This document shows positions 17,181 to 25,955 of a DNA stretch of 64,000 nt, one piece after another. Below the pieces are notes generated by a model. The model saw only the letters and a list, made by a program, of their open reading frames with translations, was not told the DNA's origin and did not search any database. The DNA is from Leucobacter tenebrionis (GTDB lineage: Bacteria > Actinomycetota > Actinomycetes > Actinomycetales > Microbacteriaceae). The translations under genes and the position numbers were made by a program. The first letter of the stretch is position 1; each line of letters opens with the position of its first letter. The DNA lies in the NCBI RefSeq assembly GCF_019884725.1, contig NZ_CP082322.1, positions 2,046,001 through 2,110,000 on the forward strand, given 5' to 3'.

Positions 17181-18539
17181 CTATTCGAGCGCTGCTCCGG
17201 GTTCGGTTCCGGAAGCGGTCGAGATCGCGTCCTCATCGATCTGCGGTTTCGGCAGAGCGAGGCAGATGAAGCCCACGAGCGCGGCGACGATCACCATGTA
17301 GAAAGCAGGCGCGAGCAGACTGCCCGTCGTGCCGACGAGCCACGTGCTGACGTAGGGGGCGGTGCCTCCGAACACCACGTACGCGATGTTGTATCCGAAG
17401 CCCGCACCGCTGAACCGGTTCTTCACCGGGAACAGCTCGACGAATGCGACGCCGAACGGGCCGAAATAGACGGCGAGCGCGAGGCCCAGCAGGGTTTGTC
17501 CCACGATAGCTCCCACCGCTGTGCCATTGCTGGCGAGCATGTACGCAGGGAGTGCGATGACCGCACTCAGCAGAGCCCCGACCACTAGCACCGGCTTGCG
17601 GCCGACCCTGTCCGAGATTGCTCCGGTGATCGGCATGGCGACGAACGCGAGCAGGAGGGCTATCGCGTTCGAGAGGAAGGCGACGGATGAATCGACCTGA
17701 ACCGATTCCTGGAGGTAGGTCGTGAAGTACCCGGTCAGGGTGTAGAAGCCGAGACTCGAGAGGGCCGCGAGCACAAAGGCGAACACGACCGCACGGGGAT
17801 TCTCGCGGATCGCCGAGAAGAGGGGGATACTGCGCTTCGCCGCAACAGGAGCAGCGTGGCGTTGCGCCTCGAATTCAGGCGACTCGTTGACGCGCCTTCG
17901 GATGTAGAGGCCGACGAGAGCGATGACGCCGCCGAGCAGGAACGGGATGCGCCAGCCCCAGGCGTTGTATGTTTCGTCCCCCATGAGGGAGGTGAGCGAG
18001 AGGACCAGTAGCGACGCGAACACCGCGGGCAGATTTGCGAACGCATAGGTGAACGCCACGAACATGCCGCGGCGCCGTCGCGGCGAGTGCTCGGCGACCA
18101 ATGCGTTCGCCCCGGTCGTTTCGGCACCCGCGGACATGCCCTGCAGCAGTCGGCAGAGGAGGAGCAGGAACGCGGCGGTGACGCCGATCTGCTCGTATGT
18201 GGGCAGGATGCCGATGCCGAAGGTTGCGGTGCCCATGAGCAGGATGACCGCCGCAAGCACGTTGCGGCGCCCGATCCGATCGCCCAGGTGCCCGAAGACT
18301 ATCGCTCCGACCGGCCGCATCACGAAGCCCACCGCGTAGACGGCGAAGGTCGCGAGCAGGGAGGCGATGCGGTCCTCGTTCGGGAAGAAGAGGGAGGCGA
18401 TGACGGTCGCCGAGTATGCGTAGATGACGAAGTCGTACCACTCGACGAACTGTCCGATCGCCGCGGACGAGAGTACGCGGCGGATACGTCGTCGATCGAG
18501 ATGTGCAGCGCCCTCGCTGCGTGAGCCGTTACTGGCCAT
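17181..18539 (-). CDS. MFS metabolite:H+ symporter (MHS/ProP-like)
   Basis: 452 residues, 12 membrane segments. Starts RRVLSSAAIGQFVEWYDFVI then GHLGDRIGRRNVLAAVILLM, the signatures of the metabolite:H+ symporter family that imports organic acids, betaines or related solutes. RVGRKPVLVVG occurs in the second half. ATG with GGAGG 7 nt upstream. It lies 21 nt after the nitrilase-like gene; both are divergent from a LacI regulator, suggesting uptake and hydrolysis of the same amide or nitrile-like compound (inference). Confidence 0.88.
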   Translation of the reverse strand: MASNGSRSEGAAHLDRRRIRRVLSSAAIGQFVEWYDFVIYAYSATVIASLFFPNEDRIASLLATFAVYAVGFVMRPVGAIVFGHLGDRIGRRNVLAAVILLMGTATFGIGILPTYEQIGVTAAFLLLLCRLLQGMSAGAETTGANALVAEHSPRRRRGMFVAFTYAFANLPAVFASLLVLSLTSLMGDETYNAWGWRIPFLLGGVIALVGLYIRRRVNESPEFEAQRHAAPVAAKRSIPLFSAIRENPRAVVFAFVLAALSSLGFYTLTGYFTTYLQESVQVDSSVAFLSNAIALLLAFVAMPITGAISDRVGRKPVLVVGALLSAVIALPAYMLASNGTAVGAIVGQTLLGLALAVYFGPFGVAFVELFPVKNRFSGAGFGYNIAYVVFGGTAPYVSTWLVGTTGSLLAPAFYMVIVAALVGFICLALPKPQIDEDAISTASGTEPGAALE

Positions 18540-18560
18540 GTCGTATACCTCCTTGTATGG

Positions 18561-19418
18561 TCAACGAGCGGTCGGAGACCAGCTGTAGCGTCGGTTCTCC
18601 AGGACGGGGAGGAGCCTTCGGGCCTCCGAGAGCACTTCGTCCCGCATCTTCGCGGTAATCAGATCGCGGTCCAGTTCAGCGGACGCGAGCGTGTCGCCCA
18701 GTGGCCCGTAGAGGGCGCTGCCGCCGATCGAGAATTCTCCGTGCTGGGTCGCGGCGGCGAGGAAGACCGTGTTCTCGATCGCTCTCGCCCGCGCGAGCGT
18801 CTTGAAGTGGAACTCCTTGCGATGGCCTACTACCCAGGCCGAACCGATCGCGAGGATGTCGGCTCCGCCGTCGACGAGCGCTCTCGACATCTCAGGGAAC
18901 CGGATGTCGTAGCAGTTGAGCATGCCGATCCGCCACCCCTCGATGTCGAAGAGTCCGAACTCGGAGCCGTCGTCTCCGGCCTGGCCTGGCCGGACCGTGT
19001 TCGACTCGAGATATGAGTATGCATCGTAGAGGTGCACCTTGTCGTAGACCGCGACCGGCGTGCCGCCGCTGTCGAAGGCGACCATGCGGTTCCACGGTCG
19101 GCCGTCGTCGCTCGGCGCGTAGCCGGGGGCGATGATCGCCAGGTTCTCCTCTCGCGCGATCCTGGCGACGGTATCGAAGAATCGGATGCTGTGTCGACGG
19201 GCGGCCTCGGCCAGGTCCTCGACGGGCGAATTCCATGAGTACATCGACGCCTCGGGGAGGACGAGCAGGTGGCTTCCGCGTTCCGATGCTCGACGGGCCA
19301 TGGAGCTGATCGTCTCGAGATTCTTGTCGACGTCGGTGCCGGCCCAGAACTGAGCGGCGCTGACGATGAGATCCGGACGCATTCGCCCTTCTCCGCCGTG
19401 GGGTGCGTTCGGTGACAT
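18561..19418 (-). CDS. Carbon-nitrogen hydrolase (nitrilase superfamily)
   Basis: About 285 residues with the Glu-Lys-Cys triad: LLVLPEASMYSW, AVYDKVHLYDAYS and GMLNCYDIRFPEMSRAL. Substrate is probably an amide (Nit/omega-amidase-like branch), not predictable further. ATG 19418 is preferred because GAGAGG lies just upstream; earlier in-frame ATGs at 19439 and 19436 touch the operator. A later ATG at 19382 is also possible. First gene of an operon with the MHS transporter, regulated by the divergent LacI protein. Confidence 0.88.
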   Translation of the reverse strand: MSPNAPHGGEGRMRPDLIVSAAQFWAGTDVDKNLETISSMARRASERGSHLLVLPEASMYSWNSPVEDLAEAARRHSIRFFDTVARIAREENLAIIAPGYAPSDDGRPWNRMVAFDSGGTPVAVYDKVHLYDAYSYLESNTVRPGQAGDDGSEFGLFDIEGWRIGMLNCYDIRFPEMSRALVDGGADILAIGSAWVVGHRKEFHFKTLARARAIENTVFLAAATQHGEFSIGGSALYGPLGDTLASAELDRDLITAKMRDEVLSEARRLLPVLENRRYSWSPTAR

Positions 19419-19437
19419 GGGCGCCTCTCGATTCATC

Positions 19438-19453
19438 ATCAAAACGATTTGAT
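19438..19453. promoter_or_regulatory. LacI-type operator between nitrilase and lacI genes
   Basis: ATCAAAACGATTTGAT is a 16-nt palindrome with the central CG typical of LacI operators and a single mismatched pair. A second partial site TCAAACGGTTTT lies at 19484-19495, overlapping the lacI start. Confidence 0.6.
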
Positions 19454-19480
19454 TACCGACTGTACGGCTAGCATGATCTT

Positions 19481-20503
19481 GTGTCAAACGGTTTTCCGGA
19501 AGGGCGGCAGCGAGCGGCTCCGACGATACGGGACGTCGCGGCCAAGGCCGGGGTTTCGATCAGCACTGTCTCGCACACACTGTCGGGCAAGCGCCCGATC
19601 TCGGAGGCCACTCGGCTCAGGGTTCTCGAGGCGATCGACGCGCTGAACTACTCGACCAACGCGCTCGCCGCTTCGATGAGGCGAGGTCGTAGCGGCCTGA
19701 TCGGAATGATCATCCGGCCGCGCGACGCGATCCGGGGATCGCTCGGCGGCACCGACAACTTCCTCCGTCTGATCGGGGCGGCGGCAGTACGCGCGCTCGA
19801 GCAGGGGCTGGGACTCGTGCACGTCCCCAATACCTCTGACGGGTTCGACGCGACGCTACCCGTTGAGGGGTACATTGTCGCGAGTCCTTACTTCGAGGAT
19901 GCGGTGCTCGTGCAAGCGCTCCGCACTGGCCTGCCCGTCGTCACGATCGATGGAGTGCCTGAGGACCCGAACGTCGATCCGGGGTGGAACGTGCGTGTTG
20001 ACTACGAGAGCGGCGTAGCCCAGGCGCTCTCGCAGCTAACGGACCTTGAGCGGACCCCGGCCGCGCTCATCATCGGAACCGAGGAGAATCAGTGGCGTCG
20101 CGCCATTCGCTCTACTGTCGCGGAGGTGTACCGCGACCATCTGGAGCTCCTCACCGAGATCGAGCTCTACGAGGGCGAGGGCGTCGCGGGCGCGGCCGTC
20201 ACCGCGGAGTCACTGCTCGATCATGGTTTCCGCCGATTTCTGGTGGCAGCGAGCCGCTTTGGCGTCGGCGTCTCGCAGGCGGCCCAGGCCCGGGGGCTAT
20301 CGGTGCCGAAGGATGTCGAGATCGTATCGTTCACGGACAGTCGGATGGCCGAGGTGAACCATCCTCCGTTGACCGCGGTGGACCTCATGCTCGATGAGGC
20401 CGGTCATCGAGGCGTGGAGCTCCTGATCGCGCGGCTCGAGGGTCGCACCGTCGAGCCGCGCACGGTCGCAACTGAGGTGCATCGGCGCGGTTCCACGCGG
20501 TGA
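19481..20503 (+). CDS. LacI-family transcriptional regulator
   Basis: 340 residues. N-terminal LacI HTH with PTIRDVAAKAGVSISTVSHT and hinge NYSTNALAASMRRGRSGLIG; periplasmic-binding-type sensor domain after residue 60, ending IVSFTDSRMAEVNHPPLTAV. GTG start. Divergent from the nitrilase/MHS operon with an operator between them, so it is its likely local repressor. The sensor lacks the usual VVGFDD form (IVSFTD). Confidence 0.92.
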   Translation: MSNGFPEGRQRAAPTIRDVAAKAGVSISTVSHTLSGKRPISEATRLRVLEAIDALNYSTNALAASMRRGRSGLIGMIIRPRDAIRGSLGGTDNFLRLIGAAAVRALEQGLGLVHVPNTSDGFDATLPVEGYIVASPYFEDAVLVQALRTGLPVVTIDGVPEDPNVDPGWNVRVDYESGVAQALSQLTDLERTPAALIIGTEENQWRRAIRSTVAEVYRDHLELLTEIELYEGEGVAGAAVTAESLLDHGFRRFLVAASRFGVGVSQAAQARGLSVPKDVEIVSFTDSRMAEVNHPPLTAVDLMLDEAGHRGVELLIARLEGRTVEPRTVATEVHRRGSTR

Positions 20504-20532
20504 CAACGGCGGCGCCGGCTTCGTCTCCGCGA

Positions 20533-21189
20533 TCAGGGCACGGGTGCGAGCGGGGCCACCCGCTCGGTGTGCACGTCGTTGATGTGCCTCCGCAGCGTCT
20601 CGGCGAATCGCGCGGGGTCGGCGGCCTGCAGGGCCTCGACGAGCTCCCGGTGCTCGTCGAGGATGAGTTGGCACTGCTCGAGCAGCTTCGGGCCCAGCTT
20701 GAACAGCATGTAGCGCTGCCGGTCGGCAAGCCGGTCGCTGAGCTCGAGCAGCACCTGGTTGCCGCACACCTCCACGAACGAGCGGTGGAATGCCGTGGTC
20801 AGGTCGACGAAGCCGCGCACGTCCCGCGCCTCGAGCGCGGCCTGCTGCTCGGTGATCTGCTGGGCGAGCTTCTCAGCGAGGGCCTCGATCTGGGAGCTGT
20901 CCGCCCGCTGCACCGCTGCTGATTCCAGGATGTAGCGGGTGTCGGAGAGGTCAGAGATCGCGCGATCGCCGAGCCCCTTCACGAGGGCGCCGCGCTTCGG
21001 GTAGATCGTGATCCACTGCTCGTCCTGAAGCCGGACCAGCGCCGAGCGGATGGGGGTGCGGCTCATCGAGAGCTCGGAGGCCAGGCCGGACTCGCCGAGC
21101 ATCTCCCCGGTTTCGTAGCGCCCCTCGATGATCCCGTCGCGGATGTGCTCGTAGGCGCGGGCGGCGGCGGATCCCGGTTCTTGCATCAT
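20533..21189 (-). CDS. GntR-family regulator (FCD type)
   Basis: 218 residues from ATG 21189 (MMQEPGSAAARAYEHIRDGI). wHTH EGRYETGEMLGESGLASELS, MSRTPIRSALVRLQDE, then an all-helical FCD effector domain with LVDLTTAFHRSFVEVCGNQV and RHINDVHTERV. FCD members usually sense organic acids and carry metal-binding His. No obvious target next door; convergent with the LacI gene. Confidence 0.9.
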   Translation of the reverse strand: MMQEPGSAAARAYEHIRDGIIEGRYETGEMLGESGLASELSMSRTPIRSALVRLQDEQWITIYPKRGALVKGLGDRAISDLSDTRYILESAAVQRADSSQIEALAEKLAQQITEQQAALEARDVRGFVDLTTAFHRSFVEVCGNQVLLELSDRLADRQRYMLFKLGPKLLEQCQLILDEHRELVEALQAADPARFAETLRRHINDVHTERVAPLAPVP

Positions 21190-21310
21190 GCTGCGGGCAC
21201 CTCGTTCGGGTCGGGGCAGGCGTGGGTACAACTAGTATCCATGTTGAATCGGCTGGAGCTTGCTGAGCGCTTACCCATCATCTGTAGGATTCCGCTTGTA
21301 TCCTAGATGG

Positions 21311-22063
21311 ATGGCCGCTCCCTCCCCGTCCTCGACCGTCCCTCTGCAGAAGTACCGCCGACTGAGGGTCGTCACCCTCCTGCTCCTGGCGGTATGCGTG
21401 TTCCTGGGCATCGCTCTGTTCGCCCAGTCGACCGAGCAGGGCACGGAGACGTCGGGCGCTCCCGCCGAGACCTCGGCGCCGTCGGCGGAGCAGAGCGGGC
21501 CGGACGAGGCGAGCTACGTGCGCGCCGATCCTGAGGATCCGATGGCGATCGGCGATCCCGATGCGCCGGTCGTGCTCAGCGAGTGGACGGATATGCGCTG
21601 CCCCTTCTGCGCCGTGTTCAATCGGGACACCCTGCCGGCGATCATCGAGGAGTACGTCGAAGCAGGGAAGGTGCGCATCGAGATCAACGATGTCGCCTAC
21701 TTCGGCGACGAGTCGGCAGATGCCGCGATCGCTGCCCGCGCCGCCGGCAATCAGGGCGGGTACGCAGAGTATCTGGAGGCGCTCTACGCTGCTGCACCGG
21801 AGGAGGGCCACCCGGACATGCCGCGTGAGAAGCTAATCGGCTTCGCGAAGACGGCGGGGATCGCGGATCTCGCGCAGTTCGAGAGGGATCTCGACGATCC
21901 CGAACTGCGGCGTGCCGTCGAGGCGAGCACGGCGCAGGCGCAGCAGCTCGGCGTGAGCGGAGTGCCGTTCTTCGTCGCCGATGGGCAGGCCTTGTCGGGA
22001 GCGCAGCCGGTCGAGGCCTTCCGCGAGTTCCTCGACGGGGTGCTCGCCGACGCGCAGAAGTAG
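21311..22063 (+). CDS. Membrane-anchored DsbA-like thioredoxin-fold protein
   Basis: 250 residues. One N-terminal membrane anchor (VVTLLLLAVCVFLGIALFA), an acidic Ser/Ala linker, then a DsbA/DSBA-like domain with active site MRCPFC and the cis-Pro loop GVSGVPFFVADG. Acts outside the membrane as a thiol oxidoreductase. ATG 21311 has no clear ribosome site, but TATCCT at 21299-21304 would place transcription start at about the ATG, so it may be leaderless. The CcdA-like gene follows after 9 nt and probably supplies electrons. Confidence 0.88.
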   Translation: MAAPSPSSTVPLQKYRRLRVVTLLLLAVCVFLGIALFAQSTEQGTETSGAPAETSAPSAEQSGPDEASYVRADPEDPMAIGDPDAPVVLSEWTDMRCPFCAVFNRDTLPAIIEEYVEAGKVRIEINDVAYFGDESADAAIAARAAGNQGGYAEYLEALYAAAPEEGHPDMPREKLIGFAKTAGIADLAQFERDLDDPELRRAVEASTAQAQQLGVSGVPFFVADGQALSGAQPVEAFREFLDGVLADAQK

Positions 22064-22072
22064 CGAGAACTC

Positions 22073-22906
22073 GTGAACATCGGTCTGCTCGGTGCGCTGC
22101 TCGGCGGCGTGCTCACGCTGCTGAGCCCCTGCTCGGTCATGCTGCTTCCGGCGTTCTTCTCGTACGCGTTCACCGCGCCCCGGCAGGTCGTATCACGCAC
22201 CGGCGTCTTCTACCTCGGCCTCATCACCACCCTGGTGCCGCTCGGCATGCTCGCGGGCACGCTCGGCGCGTTCATCAACGCGCACCGCTTCGTGTTCGTC
22301 ACGGTCGCTTCGATCGTGGTGATCGTGCTCGGCGCGATCATGCTGCTGAACCTGCCGTTCCTCCGCCTGCGCGGTGCATCCGGGCTCGACGGCACCTCCG
22401 GATTGTCGGTGTATGCGCTCGGCACGGTCTACGGGCTCGCCGGCGTCTGCGCGGGGCCGCTGCTCGGCGCCGTGCTCACCTACGCGGCGATGGGCGGCAA
22501 CGCGGTCTACGGCGGGCTCGTACTGCTGGTCTTTGCTGCGGGAATGGCGCTGCCACTGCTGTTCCTCGCGCTGCTCTGGGGCAGGATCCCGGCGGTGAAG
22601 AAGCTGGTGCGGCCGCGGGAGATCCGGATCGGGCCGTGGCGCAACACGTGGACCGGGGTGATCGGCGGTGCGCTGACCATCGCGATCGGCGTCTTCCTGC
22701 TGGTCACCAGAGGTACCACCTCGCTCGGCGGGGTGCTCGGAGCCACCGACCAGGCGCGACTCGAGGGATCGGTGCTCGGGGCGACGGGGAGTATCTCGGA
22801 CCTGTGGGTGCTGCTCGGGGCTGTCGTCATCAGCGGGGCGGCATTGATCCTCGTCCGCTTCCGCAAGCGGCGCGCGCAGCGAGCGGCGCGGGATCCGGTT
22901 CAATAG
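22073..22906 (+). CDS. CcdA/DsbD-type membrane thiol:disulfide transporter
   Basis: 277 residues, about six membrane helices. Conserved cysteines lie in TLLSPCSVMLLPAFFSYAFT (helix 1) and YGLAGVCAGPLLGAVLTYAA (helix 4), as in CcdA, which passes reducing equivalents from thioredoxin to extracytoplasmic partners. GTG start. In operon with the DsbA-like protein upstream. Confidence 0.9.
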   Translation: MNIGLLGALLGGVLTLLSPCSVMLLPAFFSYAFTAPRQVVSRTGVFYLGLITTLVPLGMLAGTLGAFINAHRFVFVTVASIVVIVLGAIMLLNLPFLRLRGASGLDGTSGLSVYALGTVYGLAGVCAGPLLGAVLTYAAMGGNAVYGGLVLLVFAAGMALPLLFLALLWGRIPAVKKLVRPREIRIGPWRNTWTGVIGGALTIAIGVFLLVTRGTTSLGGVLGATDQARLEGSVLGATGSISDLWVLLGAVVISGAALILVRFRKRRAQRAARDPVQ

Positions 22907-22910
22907 ATCT

Positions 22911-23417
22911 ATGCCCGCATCTCTCGTCCTGCTCGCGGATACCCACCTGCCGAAGCGCGCGAAGGCGCTGCCCGACCCCGTGTGGGACGCGGTCGAAGCG
23001 GCCGATGTCGTCATCCATGCGGGCGACTGGGTGGACGAGGTCACCCTCGACGCGCTCGAGCAGCGCTCGCGCCGACTGATCGCCGTCTTCGGAAACAATG
23101 ACGGGCCCGGGCTGCGGGTGCGGCTGCCCGAGATCGCCACCGCGGAGATCGAGGGGATCCGCCTCGCCGTCGTGCACGAGACCGGTGCCGCGCAGGGGCG
23201 CGAGAAGCGCATGGACGAGCGCTTCGCGGGGTTCGACGTGCTCGTGTTCGGGCACAGCCACATCCCGTGGGACACGACGACGCCGAGCGGGCTGCGGCTG
23301 CTCAACCCGGGCTCCCCGACTGATCGGCGCCGGCAGCCGGTCTGCACCTTCATGACCGCCGTCGCCGATGCGGGAGCGCTCCGAGACGTCGAACTCGTGC
23401 CGGTCGTCCGAACCTGA
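22911..23417 (+). CDS. YfcE/MJ0936-type metallophosphoesterase
   Basis: 168 residues. Dimetal motifs LLADTHLP, IHAGDWVDE, VFGNNDG, AVVHETG and VFGHSHIPW match the small calcineurin-like phosphoesterases. Cleaves phosphodiesters; physiological substrate unknown. Starts 4 nt after the ccdA-like stop, so co-transcribed, without an evident functional link. Confidence 0.9.
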   Translation: MPASLVLLADTHLPKRAKALPDPVWDAVEAADVVIHAGDWVDEVTLDALEQRSRRLIAVFGNNDGPGLRVRLPEIATAEIEGIRLAVVHETGAAQGREKRMDERFAGFDVLVFGHSHIPWDTTTPSGLRLLNPGSPTDRRRQPVCTFMTAVADAGALRDVELVPVVRT

Positions 23418-23501
23418 GGGCAGTAGCCGACGGGTTCGCGCGAGTTATCCACAGATTCCCGGAATCCGTCTCACGACCCCGCCGCCCTGCCTACACTGAG
23501 T

Positions 23502-23551
23502 GCATCGCGTCGGATCGCATCGCATCGCATCCGATCCGATCGCATCGCGCC
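23502..23551. repeat. Pentanucleotide tandem array
   Basis: Ten consecutive 5-nt units of form GCATC (variants GCGTC, GGATC, CGATC, GCGCC) directly upstream of the coiled-coil gene. TACACT at 23491-23496 just before it could be a -10 box, which would put the array in the 5' leader. Confidence 0.7.
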
Positions 23552-23573
23552 AATCGTCGAGAGGGGTTCCATC

Positions 23574-23948
23574 GTGGTCGCAGTCATCACCACCGTCGTC
23601 AGCGCCGCCACGCTGCTCGTAGCCCTCGCGGCGGGGTTCGGTTGGATGATCACGCACTTCGACCGGCGACTCGATCGGGTGGAGACGGGGCTCGGGGATC
23701 GGATCGATCGAGTCGAGGAGGATTTGTCGTCTCGGATCAACGAGGTCGATGTGAGATTGACGGCGCGGATCGATCAGGTCGATGAGAAGTTGACGGCGCG
23801 GATCGATCAGGTCGATGAGAAGTTGACGGGGCGTATCGACGAGATGGGTGAGCGTATCGGCGGCCTCGCGGCAGAGGTGACCGATCTGAAGGTCGCCGTC
23901 GCCCGCTTGGAGGGCCCCTCGCGGCCGCCTTTGCAGCTGACGCGCTAG
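23574..23948 (+). CDS. Small membrane-anchored coiled-coil protein
   Basis: 124 residues. One N-terminal helix (VVSAATLLVALAAGFGWMI) followed by a long charged coiled coil built from 11-residue repeats around RIDQVDEKLTA, then GLAAEVTDLKVAVARLEG. Function unknown; such proteins often oligomerise at the membrane. GTG start with GAGAGGGG 8 nt upstream. Two of the 11-residue repeats are identical at DNA level. Confidence 0.75.
   Translation: MVAVITTVVSAATLLVALAAGFGWMITHFDRRLDRVETGLGDRIDRVEEDLSSRINEVDVRLTARIDQVDEKLTARIDQVDEKLTGRIDEMGERIGGLAAEVTDLKVAVARLEGPSRPPLQLTR
23757..23822 (+). repeat. Two identical 33-bp in-frame tandem repeats
   Basis: Copies at 23757-23789 and 23790-23822 encode the same 11 residues; a third diverged copy starts at 23823. 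Gain or loss of units would keep frame and change coiled-coil length. Confidence 0.85.
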
Positions 23949-23988
23949 CCGCATCCCTGAAGAGGCTCGTGCGGGAGGGGAGCGATAC

Positions 23989-24450
23989 ATGCAGGCGATA
24001 CAGGATTCGTACCCCGAGCGGTTCGCGCACTGCCACGGCTGCGGCCCCGCCAATCCACACGGCATGCGATTCAGGAGCTATCTCGAGGGCGATGAGGCCG
24101 TGCTCAGGTTCACACCTTCTCCGGAGTACACGGGCGGAGTGCCCGGGCATGTCTACGGAGGACTGCTCGCCTCGCTGTTGGATTGCCACGGTGCGGCGGC
24201 GGCCTCCGGCTTCGCGCATCGCGCGCGGGGGCGCGAGGTGGGCGACGGGGGCGAACCGCTGCGCTTCGTCACGGGCACTCTCACGGTGGTCTATCGGAGG
24301 CCGACGCCGATGGGCGTCGAACTGACGGTGCGGGGACGGCTCGACAGCATCAGCGGACGCAAGGTCGTAGTCGCGCTCGAACTCTCCGCGGAGGGCGAGG
24401 TGTGCGTCACCGGGGAGATGGTCGCGATCCAGATTCCGCCCGAGCTCTAG
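23989..24450 (+). CDS. PaaI/hotdog-family thioesterase
   Basis: 153 residues with hotdog-fold features: FAHCHGCGPANPHGMRFRSY, then PGHVYGGLLASLLDCHGAAA in which HVYGG...D matches the thioesterase active site, and LTVVYRRPTPMGVELTV. Acts on acyl-CoA; chain specificity unknown. ATG preceded by GGGAGGGG. Confidence 0.85.
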   Translation: MQAIQDSYPERFAHCHGCGPANPHGMRFRSYLEGDEAVLRFTPSPEYTGGVPGHVYGGLLASLLDCHGAAAASGFAHRARGREVGDGGEPLRFVTGTLTVVYRRPTPMGVELTVRGRLDSISGRKVVVALELSAEGEVCVTGEMVAIQIPPEL

Positions 24451-24705
24451 GAGCCGTGATCGGGATCCCGTCAGTCCATGTCCGGGGCAGTGAGAGCCGT
24501 CACATCCCACTGGCGCTGTCCGCTCTGAGCCTGCCCCGTCAGAACTCCGGGGATCCGCACGAGACCGGCAAGCATCAGTGTCCAGCCCCCGCTCTCCCGC
24601 GAATCGCCGGAGTTATGACGACGACCCTCGCGCAGGGCCACGCCAACAGGGGGACGCGTCTGGGGTTCGTGTGTTCCCGTCGGTCCCGCCGATGCAGACC
24701 TCCCG

Positions 24706-24785
24706 CACCGTTGTAGACCTCTCGTACGGTGCTGGAGGTCTACAACGGTGCAATAGGTCTACAGTGGCGCAGGTTTACAGTGGGG
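24706..24785. repeat. Inverted repeat plus three iteron-like copies
   Basis: CACCGTTGTAGACCT (24706-24720) and its exact complement (24736-24750) are 15 nt apart. The right arm begins a series AGGTCTACAACGG (24736), AGGTCTACAGTGG (24755) and AGGTTTACAGTGG (24771). It lies in the 460-nt gene-free stretch 24451-24910 between convergent genes; I see nothing else there. Could be a bidirectional terminator or a protein-binding cluster. Confidence 0.6.
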
Positions 24786-24910
24786 AGCGGGATCTGACGA
24801 CAGCGCAGCCGGCCGCTCGACATCCGAAAATCGACGCATCTGGGAGACAAGAAGAATCCCCGGGGAGAAGAGCACTGTGTCCCGTGCGAGATGCGGCCAT
24901 CTCCGCCCGC

Positions 24911-25750
24911 TCAGCGGGGCTTCGGCACCAGCATCTCTGCCAGCTGCGGGTCGTCGTCGCCCCAGGGGGCGATCCCGAGGCGTCGGGCCGCTTCCGGGGG
25001 AGCGCCGTGCAGGGCCGCATATGCGGCGAGCGACTCGGGGCTGTCGTGCGTCACTCGCAGATACTTGCCCGACCAGCTGTCGAGCTCGCCGCGGTGGATC
25101 GCGAGCACCAACTCGGTCGTGCGCTCGACCGGGGTGAACTCGGTGCGGTTCGCGTGCAGCTGCATCGACGTGCTCATCGCGGTCTTCACCGTGCCGGGTG
25201 AAACCGCGAAGCTGCGCAGACCGAGTGCGAAGCCGGCCTCATGCAGGTGGCCGACGTTGCGGATCATGGCGGCCTTGCTCGAGGTGTAGGCCGAGGCTTT
25301 CGCCCAGTCCCGGGCGCCGGCGCCGGAGACCAGTTCGACCACCCGGCCTCCGCCCTGCTCGAGCATCAGAGGGATGGTCGCCCGGGAAACATGGAATGAG
25401 CCGATGAGGTTCGTCTCGATCACCTCTCGCCACTCGTGCGCGTCGGCCTGCCACAGCGGTACCTCGGTGTCGATGCGCCCGGCATTGTTCACGAGCAGGC
25501 TGATCGGTGCGTTCAGCTCGGCGGTCAGCTCCGCGACCGCGGCCTGCACGGCCGCATCGTCGGTCACGTCGACCGGGCGGTGCGCCGCGCGGCCTCCTGC
25601 CTCGACGATCTCGCCCGCGACCCGTGCGAGGCCCTCACTGCCTCGGGCGATCAACCCGACCGCGACGCCGCTCGCAGCGAGCGTTCGCGCGATCGCCTCG
25701 CCGATTCCACGGGAGGCGCCGGTGATGATTGCCGCAGTCGTTCGGGTCAT
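24911..25750 (-). CDS. Short-chain dehydrogenase/reductase
   Basis: 279 residues. Rossmann motif ITGASRGIGEAIA (TGxxxGIG), LLVNNAGRID, active site YTSSK with Ser in VVELVSGAGA, and PGTVKTAMS. NAD(P)-dependent oxidoreductase of unknown substrate. Monocistronic as far as can be seen. Confidence 0.88.
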   Translation of the reverse strand: MTRTTAAIITGASRGIGEAIARTLAASGVAVGLIARGSEGLARVAGEIVEAGGRAAHRPVDVTDDAAVQAAVAELTAELNAPISLLVNNAGRIDTEVPLWQADAHEWREVIETNLIGSFHVSRATIPLMLEQGGGRVVELVSGAGARDWAKASAYTSSKAAMIRNVGHLHEAGFALGLRSFAVSPGTVKTAMSTSMQLHANRTEFTPVERTTELVLAIHRGELDSWSGKYLRVTHDSPESLAAYAALHGAPPEAARRLGIAPWGDDDPQLAEMLVPKPR

Positions 25751-25955
25751 GCTGCCAGCCTAGCGACGGCGCTGACGGGGGTGAGGAGTATCGGGGGTCC
25801 TGATGCCCGCCCGGTGTCGACGGTGCCGCTTACCTGCACGGAACCGGCTGAATCGGGATAGTGTTCTCTCACGGTCTGCCTCCACATGCCCTCGCCGACG
25901 GCGGGGAGTGCCCGAGAGCGGCCGCCTGACGAGCGCGATCCTGCCGGGAGGTGCG

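Noticed and set aside
23445-23453. DnaA box TTATCCACA (another at 5919-5927) as evidence for an origin
   Set aside because: Two isolated boxes 17 kb apart with no dnaA/dnaN and no AT-rich unwinding region; could occur by chance.
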